This document shows positions 24,667-32,245 of a stretch of DNA of 64,000 nt, one piece after another (the first letter of the stretch is position 1; each line of letters opens with the position of its first letter). Made by a program: the position numbers and the translations under genes. Source of the DNA: Amycolatopsis balhimycina FH 1894 (GTDB lineage: Bacteria; Actinomycetota; Actinomycetes; Mycobacteriales; Pseudonocardiaceae); assembly GCF_000384295.1 (NCBI RefSeq), contig NZ_KB913037.1, positions 5,514,822 through 5,578,821 of the forward strand. Direction: 5' to 3'. Below the pieces are notes generated by a model. The model had not been told where the DNA came from, made no database searches, and saw only the letters and a program-made list of their open reading frames with translations.

Positions 24667-25656
24667 GTGCTCGCACCTGCCGCCGTGCTGACCGGCCTCG
24701 GTTCGTGGTTGCCGACGAAAGTCCTGGACAACCACGAAATCGCCGCCCGGCTCGACACCTCGGACGAATGGATCCGGACCCGTACCGGGATCCGCGAGCG
24801 CCGCGTCGCCGGACCCGGCGAGTCCACTGTGGACCTCGCGGTCGGGGCCGGGCGCGAAGCCCTCGGGGGCGGTTCCGCCGACGCCGTCGTCCTCGCCACC
24901 TCCACCCCCGACCAGCCCTGTCCGGCCAGCGCCCCGCAGGTCGCCGCCCGGCTCGGGCTCGGCACGGCCGCCGCGTTCGACGTCAACGCCGTGTGCAGCG
25001 GGTTCGTCTACGCGCTGGCCACGGCCGCCGGTTTCATCGCGGGCGGGCTGGCCGAGCGCGTGCTCGTGATCGGCGCCGACACCTTCACGACGCTCATCGA
25101 CCCCGCCGACCGCACCACCGTCCCGATCTTCGGCGACGGCGCCGGCGCGGTGGTCCTGCGCGCGGGCGACGCCGGCGAGCCGGGCGCGTTGGGGCCGTTC
25201 GACCTGCACAGCGAGGGGGAGCACGCCGAACTGCTGTGGGTCGAGGCCGGCGGCGCCCGGAAGCGGCTTTCGGACACCCCGGCCGACCGCTTCCTCGCCA
25301 TGCAGGGCACCGCGGTCTTCCGGCACGCCTGCGCGCGGATGGCCGAGTCGTCGCGGACGGTCCTGGAGCGCGCGGGCTGGATGGTCGGCGACGTCGACCG
25401 CTTCGTCGGGCACCAGGCGAACATCCGGATCCTCCAGGCGACGGCGAAGCAGCTCGGCATGCCGGCCGACGCCGTCGTCGCCAACATCGACCGGGTCGGC
25501 AACACCAGCGCCGCGTCCATCCCGCTCGCCCTGGCCGACGCCCGCGCCGACGGCACCCTCGTGCCCGGCCACCGCGTCCTGCTCAGCGCGTTCGGGGCGG
25601 GCCTGACCTGGGGCTCGACGGTGTTGCGCTGGCCCGACCTGGATCAGCCGTCCTGA
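24667..25656 (+). CDS. Beta-ketoacyl-ACP synthase III (FabH-like)
   Basis: The 329-residue protein is a KAS III of the thiolase superfamily. The Cys-His-Asn triad is in NAVCSGF (near residue 114), GHQANIRI (near 247) and NIDRVGNTSAAS (near 278). The N-terminal signature SDEWIRTRTGIRERR is complete. It condenses an acyl-CoA starter with malonyl-ACP. No other fatty-acid or polyketide gene is next to it, so it may be a paralogue supplying a special starter rather than the housekeeping FabH. Start GTG 24667 has GGGGAGG upstream. It overlaps the cyclase gene tail to tail by 13 bp. Confidence 0.9.
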   Translation: MLAPAAVLTGLGSWLPTKVLDNHEIAARLDTSDEWIRTRTGIRERRVAGPGESTVDLAVGAGREALGGGSADAVVLATSTPDQPCPASAPQVAARLGLGTAAAFDVNAVCSGFVYALATAAGFIAGGLAERVLVIGADTFTTLIDPADRTTVPIFGDGAGAVVLRAGDAGEPGALGPFDLHSEGEHAELLWVEAGGARKRLSDTPADRFLAMQGTAVFRHACARMAESSRTVLERAGWMVGDVDRFVGHQANIRILQATAKQLGMPADAVVANIDRVGNTSAASIPLALADARADGTLVPGHRVLLSAFGAGLTWGSTVLRWPDLDQPS

Positions 25657-27209
25657 GGTCCGGCGGCGGTCGTCCAGGTCGGCGTCGCCTCCTGGCGGCC
25701 GCGCAGCTCCAGCTCCCCGTGCTTCTCCCAGTGCGCGGCTTCGCCGGGCAGGGCCACGGAGACGACGGCGTCGCTGGCGAGAATCCGTGACGGGACCGTC
25801 TTGGCGAGTTCGGTCAGCCGCGCGGCCTCGTTGACCGCGTCGCCGATCACGGTGTACTCGAGCCGGCTGCTGGCGCCGAGCTGCCCGGCGAACACCGGGC
25901 CGCTCGAGACGCCGACGCCGAGGTCGAGCTCGCCGTCCGCGCGGACCGCGTCCCGGATCGCGCGGGCCGCGGCCAGTGCGGCGGTCGGCGCGTCCGCCAA
26001 CCGGGTCGGGGCGCCGAAGATGCACAACGCGGCGTCGCCCTGGAACTTGTTGACCAGGCCGCCGCGGGCGTTCACCGCGGAGACGACCGCGGCGAACAGC
26101 CGGTTCAGCTTCCTGACCAGCTCCTCGGGCGGCGTCCGGTAGGCCAGCGCGGTCGAATCGACGACGTCGACGAACAACGCCGTGACCTCGCGGACGTCAC
26201 CCGACAGCGACGCGCCGTACTCCAGCGCGTGCCGGGCGACGTCGGCACCGACGTGCCTGCCGAACAGGTCCCGCATCCGCGCCTGCTCGCGCAGGCCGGC
26301 GGCGAGCTGGTTCACCGACGTCTGGAGCAGGCCGATCTCACTGGAGTCGTCGACGTCGACCGCGACCTCGGTGTTGCCGCGGGCGATCTCGTCGAGCGCC
26401 ACGCGCAGCCGGTGCAGGGGCGCCGCGACCGCTCTGGCCAGTAGCGCCGTCCCGATCGCGCCGACGCCGAGGCCGGTCACCGACAACGTGATCAGGGTCG
26501 CGGTGTGGTCGCCCGAGCCCAGGTCCGGCGGCGTGGCGATGAGCAGCACGCCCACGAACGGGACGCCGCTGGCCAGCGCCCAGGTGACGATCAGCCGGGT
26601 GAGCACGGTGACCGGCAGCGAACGGCGCGGCGGCAGGACGTCCAGCGCGATCGTCATCACCGGCCGCGCCACCCACTCGGCGGCGAGGTAGGTGAGCCCG
26701 ACGGTGGTGAGGCCGCCCAGCCCGATCACCGTCACCAGGCCGAGGGCGTCGCCGGCCGAGCCCAGCACCCCGGCGAGCACGCTGAGGGCGACGGTGCCGA
26801 GCAGCCAGAGCGTGCCGCTGACCACCGCCATGTCGACCGGCAGCCGCAGCGCGCGCCGCGCCTCGCTCTCCGACGGCGGGCGGCCGAGCACGAACCAGAT
26901 CGCGGTGCGGCGTTGCAGCCACGCCGTCCACAGTGTCCCGGCGAGCAGGGCCGCGGCGACGATGCCGGCCGCGGTCAGCCCGAGCATCCAGCCGTGGTCG
27001 CCGACGTCCTTCGGCAGGCCCTGCAGCACCAGCAGCAGGGCGACCACACCGGACCCGGCGACGCTCGAGCCGACGCCCAGCCCGGCGAAGCCCAGGCTGG
27101 TGCGCAACACCACCCGGAAGTTCCCCACGGCGATCCTGCGCACGGCGTTGATCGTACGGCCGAAAATGCGTCGCCACCGCCCGTGGCCGGTGGTTACCGT
27201 GCCGATCAT
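25644..27209 (-). CDS. Membrane class-III adenylate/guanylate cyclase with HAMP domain
   Basis: The 521-residue protein (from ATG 27209) has six predicted membrane helices, a HAMP domain (APLHRLRVALDEIARGNTEV, about residues 252-300) and a class-III cyclase domain. That domain has metal-binding Asp in ALFVDVVDST, a Lys-containing strand GLVNKFQGDAALCIFG with the second Asp, and the Asn/Arg transition-state pair in GDAVNEAARLTELA. The layout matches mycobacterial Rv1318c-Rv1320c and Rv3645, which make cAMP. The ATG overlaps the divergent ATG of the FBP gene. GTG 27143, 7 nt after TACGAT, is a good leaderless alternative. Confidence 0.9.
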   Translation of the reverse strand: MIGTVTTGHGRWRRIFGRTINAVRRIAVGNFRVVLRTSLGFAGLGVGSSVAGSGVVALLLVLQGLPKDVGDHGWMLGLTAAGIVAAALLAGTLWTAWLQRRTAIWFVLGRPPSESEARRALRLPVDMAVVSGTLWLLGTVALSVLAGVLGSAGDALGLVTVIGLGGLTTVGLTYLAAEWVARPVMTIALDVLPPRRSLPVTVLTRLIVTWALASGVPFVGVLLIATPPDLGSGDHTATLITLSVTGLGVGAIGTALLARAVAAPLHRLRVALDEIARGNTEVAVDVDDSSEIGLLQTSVNQLAAGLREQARMRDLFGRHVGADVARHALEYGASLSGDVREVTALFVDVVDSTALAYRTPPEELVRKLNRLFAAVVSAVNARGGLVNKFQGDAALCIFGAPTRLADAPTAALAAARAIRDAVRADGELDLGVGVSSGPVFAGQLGASSRLEYTVIGDAVNEAARLTELAKTVPSRILASDAVVSVALPGEAAHWEKHGELELRGRQEATPTWTTAAGPQDG

Positions 27210-27705
27210 GGAGCCACTCGGCCAGGACGAAATCCGGGCCTCGTTCGTCAACTGCACCCGCGGCGAAGCCAAGGGCGTGACGCTGCCCGCCCGGCCCGAA
27301 GAAATCCCGTGGGACCGGCGGGAGTTCCTCGGCTGGCGTGACCCGAAGGCGCCGGCGCGCGCCTATCTCGTGCTGCCCTACGGCGGTGAGGTGATCGGGC
27401 TCGCCCTGCGCGCGGCGGCGCCCCCGAAGTCACGGCTGCGCAGCAACATCTGCGGTTTCTGCACGACGACCCACGGGCTCGCCGACATCACGCTGTTCTC
27501 CGGCAAGCGCGCCGGGAAGGCCGGTCGCGACGGCAACACGCTGGGCACCTACGCCTGCGGCAACCTGGGCTGCTGCCAGTACGTCCGCGGTGAGCTGAAG
27601 TCCGACGTGCCCCAGCCGCACGAGACGCTGACCGTGGCGGACCGCCTCGTGCGGATGGAGGAGAAGCTGCACAAGTTCGTGGCACGCGTGCTGGAGTCCC
27701 GTTAG
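27208..27705 (+). CDS. FBP-domain (EF-G-binding type) treble-clef zinc-finger protein
   Basis: The 165-residue protein resembles actinobacterial proteins with the FBP C-terminal treble-clef zinc finger: SNICGFCTTTHG supplies the first Cys pair and YACGNLGCCQYVRG the second. Proteins of this group (FusB/FusC in staphylococci) bind elongation factor G on the ribosome and can protect it from fusidic acid; whether the actinobacterial members do so is unknown. TACCGT 6-7 nt before ATG 27208 fits a leaderless transcript. The gene diverges from the cyclase with overlapping start codons and overlaps the methyltransferase by 4 bp at its end. Confidence 0.8.
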   Translation: MEPLGQDEIRASFVNCTRGEAKGVTLPARPEEIPWDRREFLGWRDPKAPARAYLVLPYGGEVIGLALRAAAPPKSRLRSNICGFCTTTHGLADITLFSGKRAGKAGRDGNTLGTYACGNLGCCQYVRGELKSDVPQPHETLTVADRLVRMEEKLHKFVARVLESR

Positions 27706-28514
27706 AACCGGTACCGCACGATGTGCGCCGTCCGGGCCAGGGCCGGGAAGACCTTCAGCATGCGCAGCTGGAACCGGGTGAAGGGCCCCAGCCTGGCCAG
27801 CACCTCCGGTGTCGCCCAGTGGGCGGCGTCCAATGAGGACTCAAGGGTGAGGCCGCAGCGCTCGAGCTCGCGCGGGTCGTCGACGCCCCAGTACAGCGTC
27901 GCGCCCGCCTTCCGCACCGGCGCGTTGAGCTTCTGGATCCTGATGGCGGTCCGGTTGAAGAGGTCGCAGATCAGGCCGCCCGACGGGAACTTCTCGACCA
28001 GCCGGCGGAAGAGTTCGGTGCCGGTCTCGGGTTTCAGGTACATCGTGAGACCTTCGGCGACGATCAGCGCCGGCCGGTCCGACGGCACCTGGTCGAGCCA
28101 CCCGAAGTCGGTCACCGACGAGCCGATGTGCGTCTGGTTCGGCGCCCGGTCGTAGAGCTTTTCGCGCAGCTCGATGACTTCGGGGTAGTCGACGTCGTAC
28201 CAGTGGACGGTCTCCGGCGGCGCGAGGCGCTGGAACCGCGTGTCCATGCCGCAGCCCAGGTGCAGCACGATCGCGTCCGGGTGTTCGCGCAGGTACTCGG
28301 CGGTCCAGTCGTCGATCGGCTTCGCCCGCAGGACGACCGACACCGCCCGGTCGGGGGAGATGCCGATCTTGGTGAAGTCGTAGTCGATCCGGCGGACGGC
28401 GTCGTCCGCGGCCTTGTCGCCGAGGATCGGGTGGGCACTGCGGTAGTCGAGCGCGCGGCCGTACAGCGTGGCCAGGTTGGTGGCCTTTTCTTCGGTGAAG
28501 TGGACCTTCTCCAT
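27702..28514 (-). CDS. SAM-dependent methyltransferase (LCMT/TcmP-like)
   Basis: The 270-residue protein is a class-I methyltransferase of the leucine-carboxyl-methyltransferase-like group: motif I DAIVLHLGCGMDTRFQRL (about residues 80-97), VHWYDVDYPEVIELREKL, and ALIVAEGLTMYL. In actinomycetes this group includes O-methyltransferases acting on polyketide carboxyl or phenol groups (TcmP). The substrate is unknown. The start is ATG 28514 with GGGGG 5-6 nt upstream; an in-frame ATG at 28535 would overlap the palindromic operator 16 bp upstream. Confidence 0.87.
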   Translation of the reverse strand: MEKVHFTEEKATNLATLYGRALDYRSAHPILGDKAADDAVRRIDYDFTKIGISPDRAVSVVLRAKPIDDWTAEYLREHPDAIVLHLGCGMDTRFQRLAPPETVHWYDVDYPEVIELREKLYDRAPNQTHIGSSVTDFGWLDQVPSDRPALIVAEGLTMYLKPETGTELFRRLVEKFPSGGLICDLFNRTAIRIQKLNAPVRKAGATLYWGVDDPRELERCGLTLESSLDAAHWATPEVLARLGPFTRFQLRMLKVFPALARTAHIVRYRF

Positions 28515-28529
28515 CACAACCCCCAGAAG

Positions 28530-28547
28530 TTTCACAATGTTGTGAAA
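28530..28547. promoter_or_regulatory. Palindromic operator between the GntR and methyltransferase genes
   Basis: TTTCACAATGTTGTGAAA has 8-bp perfect arms around TG. It lies 16 bp upstream of the methyltransferase ATG and 3 bp from the GntR stop. It stands out as AT-rich in GC-rich DNA and is a likely repressor site. Confidence 0.5.
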
Positions 28548-28550
28548 AGT

Positions 28551-29240
28551 CTAGCGCTCTTCGGGGTGCGCGGCGAAGTCGTGGGCGTAGGTTTTGGCGT
28601 CGACCAGGTGCTTGAGGGTCAGCGCGCGGGCGGCGGCCGGGTCGGACCGGCGCACGGCGTCGAGGATGGCGCGGTGGTCGTCGACGGCCTTCCGGATCTG
28701 CCCGGGCAGCCGCAGCGCGGCCCGCCGCTCCTCGCCGACGAGGGCGAGCACGGACCGCAGCAGCCCGGCGACGTCGTCGTTGCCGGCGTTCTGCGCGATC
28801 ACCCAGTGGAACTCGGCGTCGGTGGCGATGACGCGCAGCATGTCCCCGTCCTCGGCGGCCCGCGCCATCTCGGCGACGTTGTCCTCGAGCCGGCTCACGG
28901 TTTTCGCTCCTGCGTGCCGGGCCAGCCGTTCGGCGAGCGTCGGCTCGACGGTCGCACGCAGGTCGAAGAGCTTCTCGACGAGCTGGTCGTGCTCGGTGAA
29001 CCAGGAGCGCAGCGGCTGTTCCTGCTGCTCACGGACGTAGGTACCGGAGCCGGCGCGGATCTGCACGTATCCGATGGAGGCGAGCACGCGCAGCGCCTGC
29101 CGAAGCGAGCCGCGGCTGATCCCGAGCTCTTCGCAGAGCACGCGTTCGGCGGGCAGCCGCGAGCCCGGCGGCAGGTCGCCGGAGTCGATCCGCGACCGCA
29201 GCCGGTCGACGGTCGCGCTCCAGACCTGCTCGGTGTCCAC
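28551..29240 (-). CDS. FadR-subfamily GntR transcriptional regulator
   Basis: The 229-residue protein has an N-terminal winged helix (LPPGSRLPAERVLCEELGIS, then RGSLRQALRVLASIGYVQIR, about residues 23-63) and an all-helical FCD ligand domain. The FCD metal-site residues are Asp and His in TDAEFHWVIA and His in VDDHRAIL and LTLKHLVDA. Such regulators sense carboxylates and usually repress neighbouring catabolic or transport genes. Candidates here are the methyltransferase downstream (a palindrome lies in between) and the TauE permease upstream. The start is GTG 29240. Confidence 0.9.
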   Translation of the reverse strand: MDTEQVWSATVDRLRSRIDSGDLPPGSRLPAERVLCEELGISRGSLRQALRVLASIGYVQIRAGSGTYVREQQEQPLRSWFTEHDQLVEKLFDLRATVEPTLAERLARHAGAKTVSRLEDNVAEMARAAEDGDMLRVIATDAEFHWVIAQNAGNDDVAGLLRSVLALVGEERRAALRLPGQIRKAVDDHRAILDAVRRSDPAAARALTLKHLVDAKTYAHDFAAHPEER

Positions 29241-29260
29241 GGGCTCATCCTCCCAGCCCG

Positions 29261-29313
29261 GTCATGAAGGGCACCCTCATGGACATAAAAGCCATGAGGG
29301 TGCCCTTCATGAC
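29261..29313. repeat. Perfect 22-bp hairpin between divergent genes (TGAANGNCNC family)
   Basis: The arms at 29261-29282 and 29292-29313 pair perfectly around a 9-nt AT-rich loop. The arms begin with TGAAGGGCAC near the outer edge. Unlike the other members it lies between two divergent genes, not after a gene, so it cannot be an ordinary terminator for either neighbour. Confidence 0.75.
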
Positions 29314-29431
29314 ATTCCGGCTGAGCGCCGCCGGCTAGAGGGTCAGGCCCGGATCCCGCGCCAGGGTCGCGAGCTGCTCGGCGGAGTGTCTGACCAGACA
29401 CATCCACGTCGCGGGAGCGCGCCACGATGCT

Positions 29432-29458
29432 TAGGCTCCGCACGTGAATGCTTCATGA
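29432..29458 (+). promoter_or_regulatory. -10 box and leaderless four-codon upstream ORF coupled to the TauE gene
   Basis: TAGGCT (29432-29437) lies 6 nt before GTG 29444. That GTG opens the frame GTG AAT GCT TCA TGA, whose stop overlaps the ATG at 29455 of the permease gene (ATGA). This arrangement fits a leaderless transcript with termination-reinitiation. The same TAGGCT-N6-GTG layout precedes the acetoacetyl-CoA synthetase gene. Confidence 0.45.
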
Positions 29459-30225
29459 CGTGGTGGCACGCGGTGATCGTCGTGGTCGCCGGCATCTGGG
29501 CGGGCACCATCAACGCCGTCGTCGGGTCGGGAACGCTGGTGACGTTCCCCGTGCTCGTCGCGCTGGGCTATCCGCCGGTGACGGCGACGACGTCCAACGC
29601 GATCGGCCTCGCGCCCGGGACGCTCAGCGGCGCCTGGGGCTACCGGCACGAGCTCAAGGGCTACTGGCCGCGGGTCGCCCAGTTCGCCGTCGCTTCCTTC
29701 CTCGGCGCCATCGGCGGCACCATCCTGCTGCTCTCCCTGCCGAAGGACGCCTTCGAAGCTGTCGTCCCGGTGCTCGTCGGGCTGGCCGTGATCCTCGTGA
29801 TCGTCCAGCCGAAGGTGTCGAAGTGGGTCGCCCAGCGGCGCGAAGAGAACGGCAAGGAGCACAAGCCGGGCCCCCTGCTGATGTTCTTCATCTTCCTCAT
29901 CGGCATCTACGGCGGGTACTTCACCGCCGCGCAGGGCGTGATGCTCATGGCCGTGATGGGGATGCTGCTGTCCGAGCCGCTGCAGAAGCTCAACGGCGTG
30001 AAGAACGTCCTCGCCGCCGTCGTCAACATCGTCGCCGGGGTGATCTACGCGTTCGTCGCGCCGATCAGCTGGCCGGTCGTGCTGTGGCTGGCCGTCGGCT
30101 CCACCGCCGGTGGCTTCCTCGGGGCGAAGATCGGCCGGAAGCTGCCGCCGGCGGTGCTGCGCGGCGTGATCGTGGTGATCGGTGTCGCCGCCGTCGTCCA
30201 GCTGGTGGTCAAGCAGTTCAGCTGA
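29455..30225 (+). CDS. TauE/SafE-family membrane permease
   Basis: The 256-residue protein has about eight membrane helices and the TauE/SafE repeat, with GTINAVVGSGTLVTFPVL in the first half and YGGYFTAAQGVMLMAVMGML in the second. The central cytoplasmic loop is basic (KWVAQRREENGKEHKPG). Members are thought to export sulfite, sulfoacetate or other organosulfonates, but few are characterised. No sulfur gene is adjacent. ATG 29455 overlaps the stop of a possible four-codon leader. The 3' end overlaps the DUF397 gene on the other strand by 8 bp. Confidence 0.88.
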   Translation: MTWWHAVIVVVAGIWAGTINAVVGSGTLVTFPVLVALGYPPVTATTSNAIGLAPGTLSGAWGYRHELKGYWPRVAQFAVASFLGAIGGTILLLSLPKDAFEAVVPVLVGLAVILVIVQPKVSKWVAQRREENGKEHKPGPLLMFFIFLIGIYGGYFTAAQGVMLMAVMGMLLSEPLQKLNGVKNVLAAVVNIVAGVIYAFVAPISWPVVLWLAVGSTAGGFLGAKIGRKLPPAVLRGVIVVIGVAAVVQLVVKQFS

Positions 30226-30397
30226 GCTTGCGCAGGAACGTCGTCCACGCCGCGGACGGGACCGCCAGCTCCCCGGACGCCGGTGCCTTCGAGTCCCGGA
30301 CACCGACCAGCTCGGTGTTCAGCGCGACCTCGACACAGTCTCCGTTGCCGCCGCCGCTGTAGCTGCTCTTGCGCCAGACCCGGTCGTGGGAGGTCAT
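30218..30397 (-). CDS. DUF397 protein (partner of the XRE regulator)
   Basis: The 59-residue product MTSHDRVWRKSSYSGG... shows the DUF397 hallmark: W-x-K-S-S-Y-S near the N-terminus, CVEVA in the middle, VRDSK, then a C-terminal W-x-x-F. DUF397 proteins are nearly always encoded beside Scr1-like XRE regulators in actinomycetes and act as their small partners, in toxin-antitoxin-like or developmental (WhiJ-type) switches. Its ATG overlaps the XRE stop by 4 bp. A CTTGCC-N5-GGCAAG box lies 31 bp upstream of the start. Confidence 0.9.
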   Translation of the reverse strand: MTSHDRVWRKSSYSGGGNGDCVEVALNTELVGVRDSKAPASGELAVPSAAWTTFLRKLS

Positions 30398-30954
30398 CGC
30401 GTGTCGTCCTTCGCTTGCTCGTATTCACTTGCCAAGGCGGCAAGCCACTCCCGGGATTGTCCTCCATCCAGGGCAAGATCGGCCACTCGCTTGAGCCGGG
30501 CTTTGACCCGGTCAGCGATGCCGTTTTCGTCGAACTGGCCGTACCACCGGAAAACCGCCCGTGCGTAGTCCTCGATCTGCAGAATGCCCGGGATGATCTG
30601 GGGCTCGAACTCGATGATGGAACTGGCCAGCGTCTCGGCCACGATCAACGACCGCAGCTCGTCCGGCAGTTTCTCGCGGTGCGGCCGGACGCGATAGCCG
30701 TCTGCCTGCTCACGAACCAGATCGAGCATCCGCACCACGTCCTCGCGCGAGGCGCGGCAGCTCGCGAGGTACATCGTCACGTCCAGCTCGGAGTAACCGC
30801 GGACCCCGCTCTCCATCCGCGAGATCTTGCTGGCCGAGCAGCCGAGCATGTCCGCGAGATCCGCAGCCAAGAGCCCGGCGCCGACGCGAAACCGCTTCAG
30901 CTCGTCGCCGATTTCGCGGCCGGTCGCCGACGAATCGCGGTCTCGCTCGCTCAT
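30394..30954 (-). CDS. XRE (Scr1-like) regulator with shortened DUF5753 domain
   Basis: The 186-residue protein has an N-terminal Xre helix-turn-helix (LKRFRVGAGLLAADLADMLG, then SASKISRMESGVRGYSELDV, about residues 19-60) and the beginning of a DUF5753 ligand-like domain (SSIIEFEPQIIPGILQIEDYARAVF). Family members usually have 270-290 residues; here the second half of DUF5753 is missing, so the protein is either truncated or a short variant. It is the immediate partner of DUF397. Identical-arm operators lie 73 bp upstream of its own start and inside its 3' end, before the DUF397 start. Confidence 0.88.
   Translation of the reverse strand: MSERDRDSSATGREIGDELKRFRVGAGLLAADLADMLGCSASKISRMESGVRGYSELDVTMYLASCRASREDVVRMLDLVREQADGYRVRPHREKLPDELRSLIVAETLASSIIEFEPQIIPGILQIEDYARAVFRWYGQFDENGIADRVKARLKRVADLALDGGQSREWLAALASEYEQAKDDTR
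30428..30444. promoter_or_regulatory. CTTGCC-N5-GGCAAG box upstream of the DUF397 gene
   Basis: The inverted repeat has 6-bp arms around aaggc and lies 31 bp upstream of the DUF397 ATG, inside the XRE coding region. The same arms recur at 31027. Confidence 0.5.
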
Positions 30955-31026
30955 GCGTGGAAAGCTAGGCCGTTCCGGGTGGGGAACGGCTCAGCGCCAC
31001 GGCAAGATCAACCCATCGGACGCCGC

Positions 31027-31043
31027 CTTGCCACCGCGGCAAG
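31027..31043. promoter_or_regulatory. CTTGCC-N5-GGCAAG box upstream of the XRE gene
   Basis: The same 6-bp arms as at 30428 surround accgc. The box is 73 bp upstream of the XRE start and directly beyond the HisC stop. Two identical-arm sites, each before one gene of the pair, suggest autoregulation. Confidence 0.55.
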
Positions 31044-32099
31044 CTACCCGCGGAACTCGCGCGCCGCGGCCAGGAACAGGTCGTTCTCCTCGCGGGTCCC
31101 GATGGTCACGCGGACGCCTTCGCCGGCGAACGGGCGCACCACCAGCTTGCGGTCCAGCGCGTGCTCGGCGAACGGGACGGCCTGGTCACCGAGCGGCAGC
31201 CAGACGAAGTTCGCCTGCGTCTCCGGCACCCGGTAACCCGCCTCCAGCAGCGCTTCCCGCACCCGCCCGCGCTCGACGACGATCTCCTGGCAGCGGGCCA
31301 GCAGCTCGTCGGCCGCGTCGAGCGACGCCAGCGCGGCCACCTGGGCGAGCATGTTGACCGAGAAGGCCACGTACACCTGGCGAAGCGCGTCCGCGATCGG
31401 CGTCGGCGCGACGGCGTAACCAACGCGAAGGCCCGCGAGGCCGTACGCCTTGGAGAAGGTGCGAAGCACCATCACGTTCGACCGGCTACGGGTGTACTCG
31501 ACGCCGTCGGGCACCTCGGGGTCGGTGACGAACTCCTTGTACGCCTCGTCCAGCACGATCAGCACGTGCTCGGGCACGGCGGCCATGAACCGCTCCAGCT
31601 CCGCGCGGCGCACGGCCGTTCCGGTGGGGTTGTTCGGGTTGCAGACGAAGATCACGCGCGTTCGGTCGGTGATCGCCGCGAGCATCGCGTCGAGGTCGAG
31701 CTCCTGGCCCTCGGTGATCGGGACCTTCACCGAGACAGCGTTCGCGACCTGCGTGACGATCGGGTACGCCTCGAAGGAGCGCCAGCCGAAGATGGCCTCG
31801 TCGCCGGGCGCGCACACCGCCTGGACCGTCTGCTGGCACAGCGACACCGATCCGCAGCCGATGGCGACCTGCTCGACCGGCACGTCCAGCTCGCGCGCCA
31901 GCCGCTCGCGCAGTGCCTGCGAGCCGGTGTCGGGGTAGCGGTTGATGCCCGCCGCGGCCTCGGCGATCGCCTGCGCGACGCTCGGCAGCGCGCCGCCGGG
32001 CACCTCGTTGCTCGCCAGCTTGACCGCGCCTTCGATCGTCCGGCCGGGGACGTATTTCGGCAACGATTCGAGATCGGCACGCGGGGACACGGACGGCAT
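31044..32099 (-). CDS. hisC: Histidinol-phosphate / aromatic amino-acid aminotransferase
   Basis: The 351-residue class-I PLP enzyme shows VKLASNE near the N-terminus, NPNNPTGT, DEAYKEF, the PLP lysine in TFSKAYGLAGLRVGY (about residue 218) and a C-terminal Arg region VRVTIGTREEN. It belongs to the HisC family, which includes HisC and the aromatic aminotransferase Pat of mycobacteria. No other his genes are adjacent, so the Pat-like role (phenylalanine and tyrosine transamination) is quite possible. The start is ATG 32099 with AGGAG 8 nt upstream. Confidence 0.9.
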   Translation of the reverse strand: MPSVSPRADLESLPKYVPGRTIEGAVKLASNEVPGGALPSVAQAIAEAAAGINRYPDTGSQALRERLARELDVPVEQVAIGCGSVSLCQQTVQAVCAPGDEAIFGWRSFEAYPIVTQVANAVSVKVPITEGQELDLDAMLAAITDRTRVIFVCNPNNPTGTAVRRAELERFMAAVPEHVLIVLDEAYKEFVTDPEVPDGVEYTRSRSNVMVLRTFSKAYGLAGLRVGYAVAPTPIADALRQVYVAFSVNMLAQVAALASLDAADELLARCQEIVVERGRVREALLEAGYRVPETQANFVWLPLGDQAVPFAEHALDRKLVVRPFAGEGVRVTIGTREENDLFLAAAREFRG

Positions 32100-32185
32100 C
32101 TTCGGCGCTCCTGGAAATCGGCGGGACGATCCGCTCACCGTATCTTTTCCGCCCGCCACCCCGCGACTGCCTTCAGACGGTAACC

Positions 32186-32203
32186 GTCGCAGTGACCTGC
32201 GAC
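32186..32203. promoter_or_regulatory. Inverted repeat in the HisC/hydrolase intergenic region
   Basis: GTCGCAG and CTGCGAC pair perfectly around TGAC. The repeat lies about 45 bp upstream of the dienelactone-hydrolase-like gene and 87 bp from the divergent HisC start. Confidence 0.4.
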
Positions 32204-32219
32204 ACTGAGTTCCTTCCGT

Positions 32220-32233
32220 TCACTTCGAAGTGA
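32220..32233. promoter_or_regulatory. 14-bp palindrome just upstream of the hydrolase gene
   Basis: TCACTTCGAAGTGA is a perfect palindrome 12 bp before ATG 32246. It would overlap the ribosome-binding or transcription-start zone, as a repressor operator would. Confidence 0.4.
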
Positions 32234-32245
32234 TTGGGTGACGTA

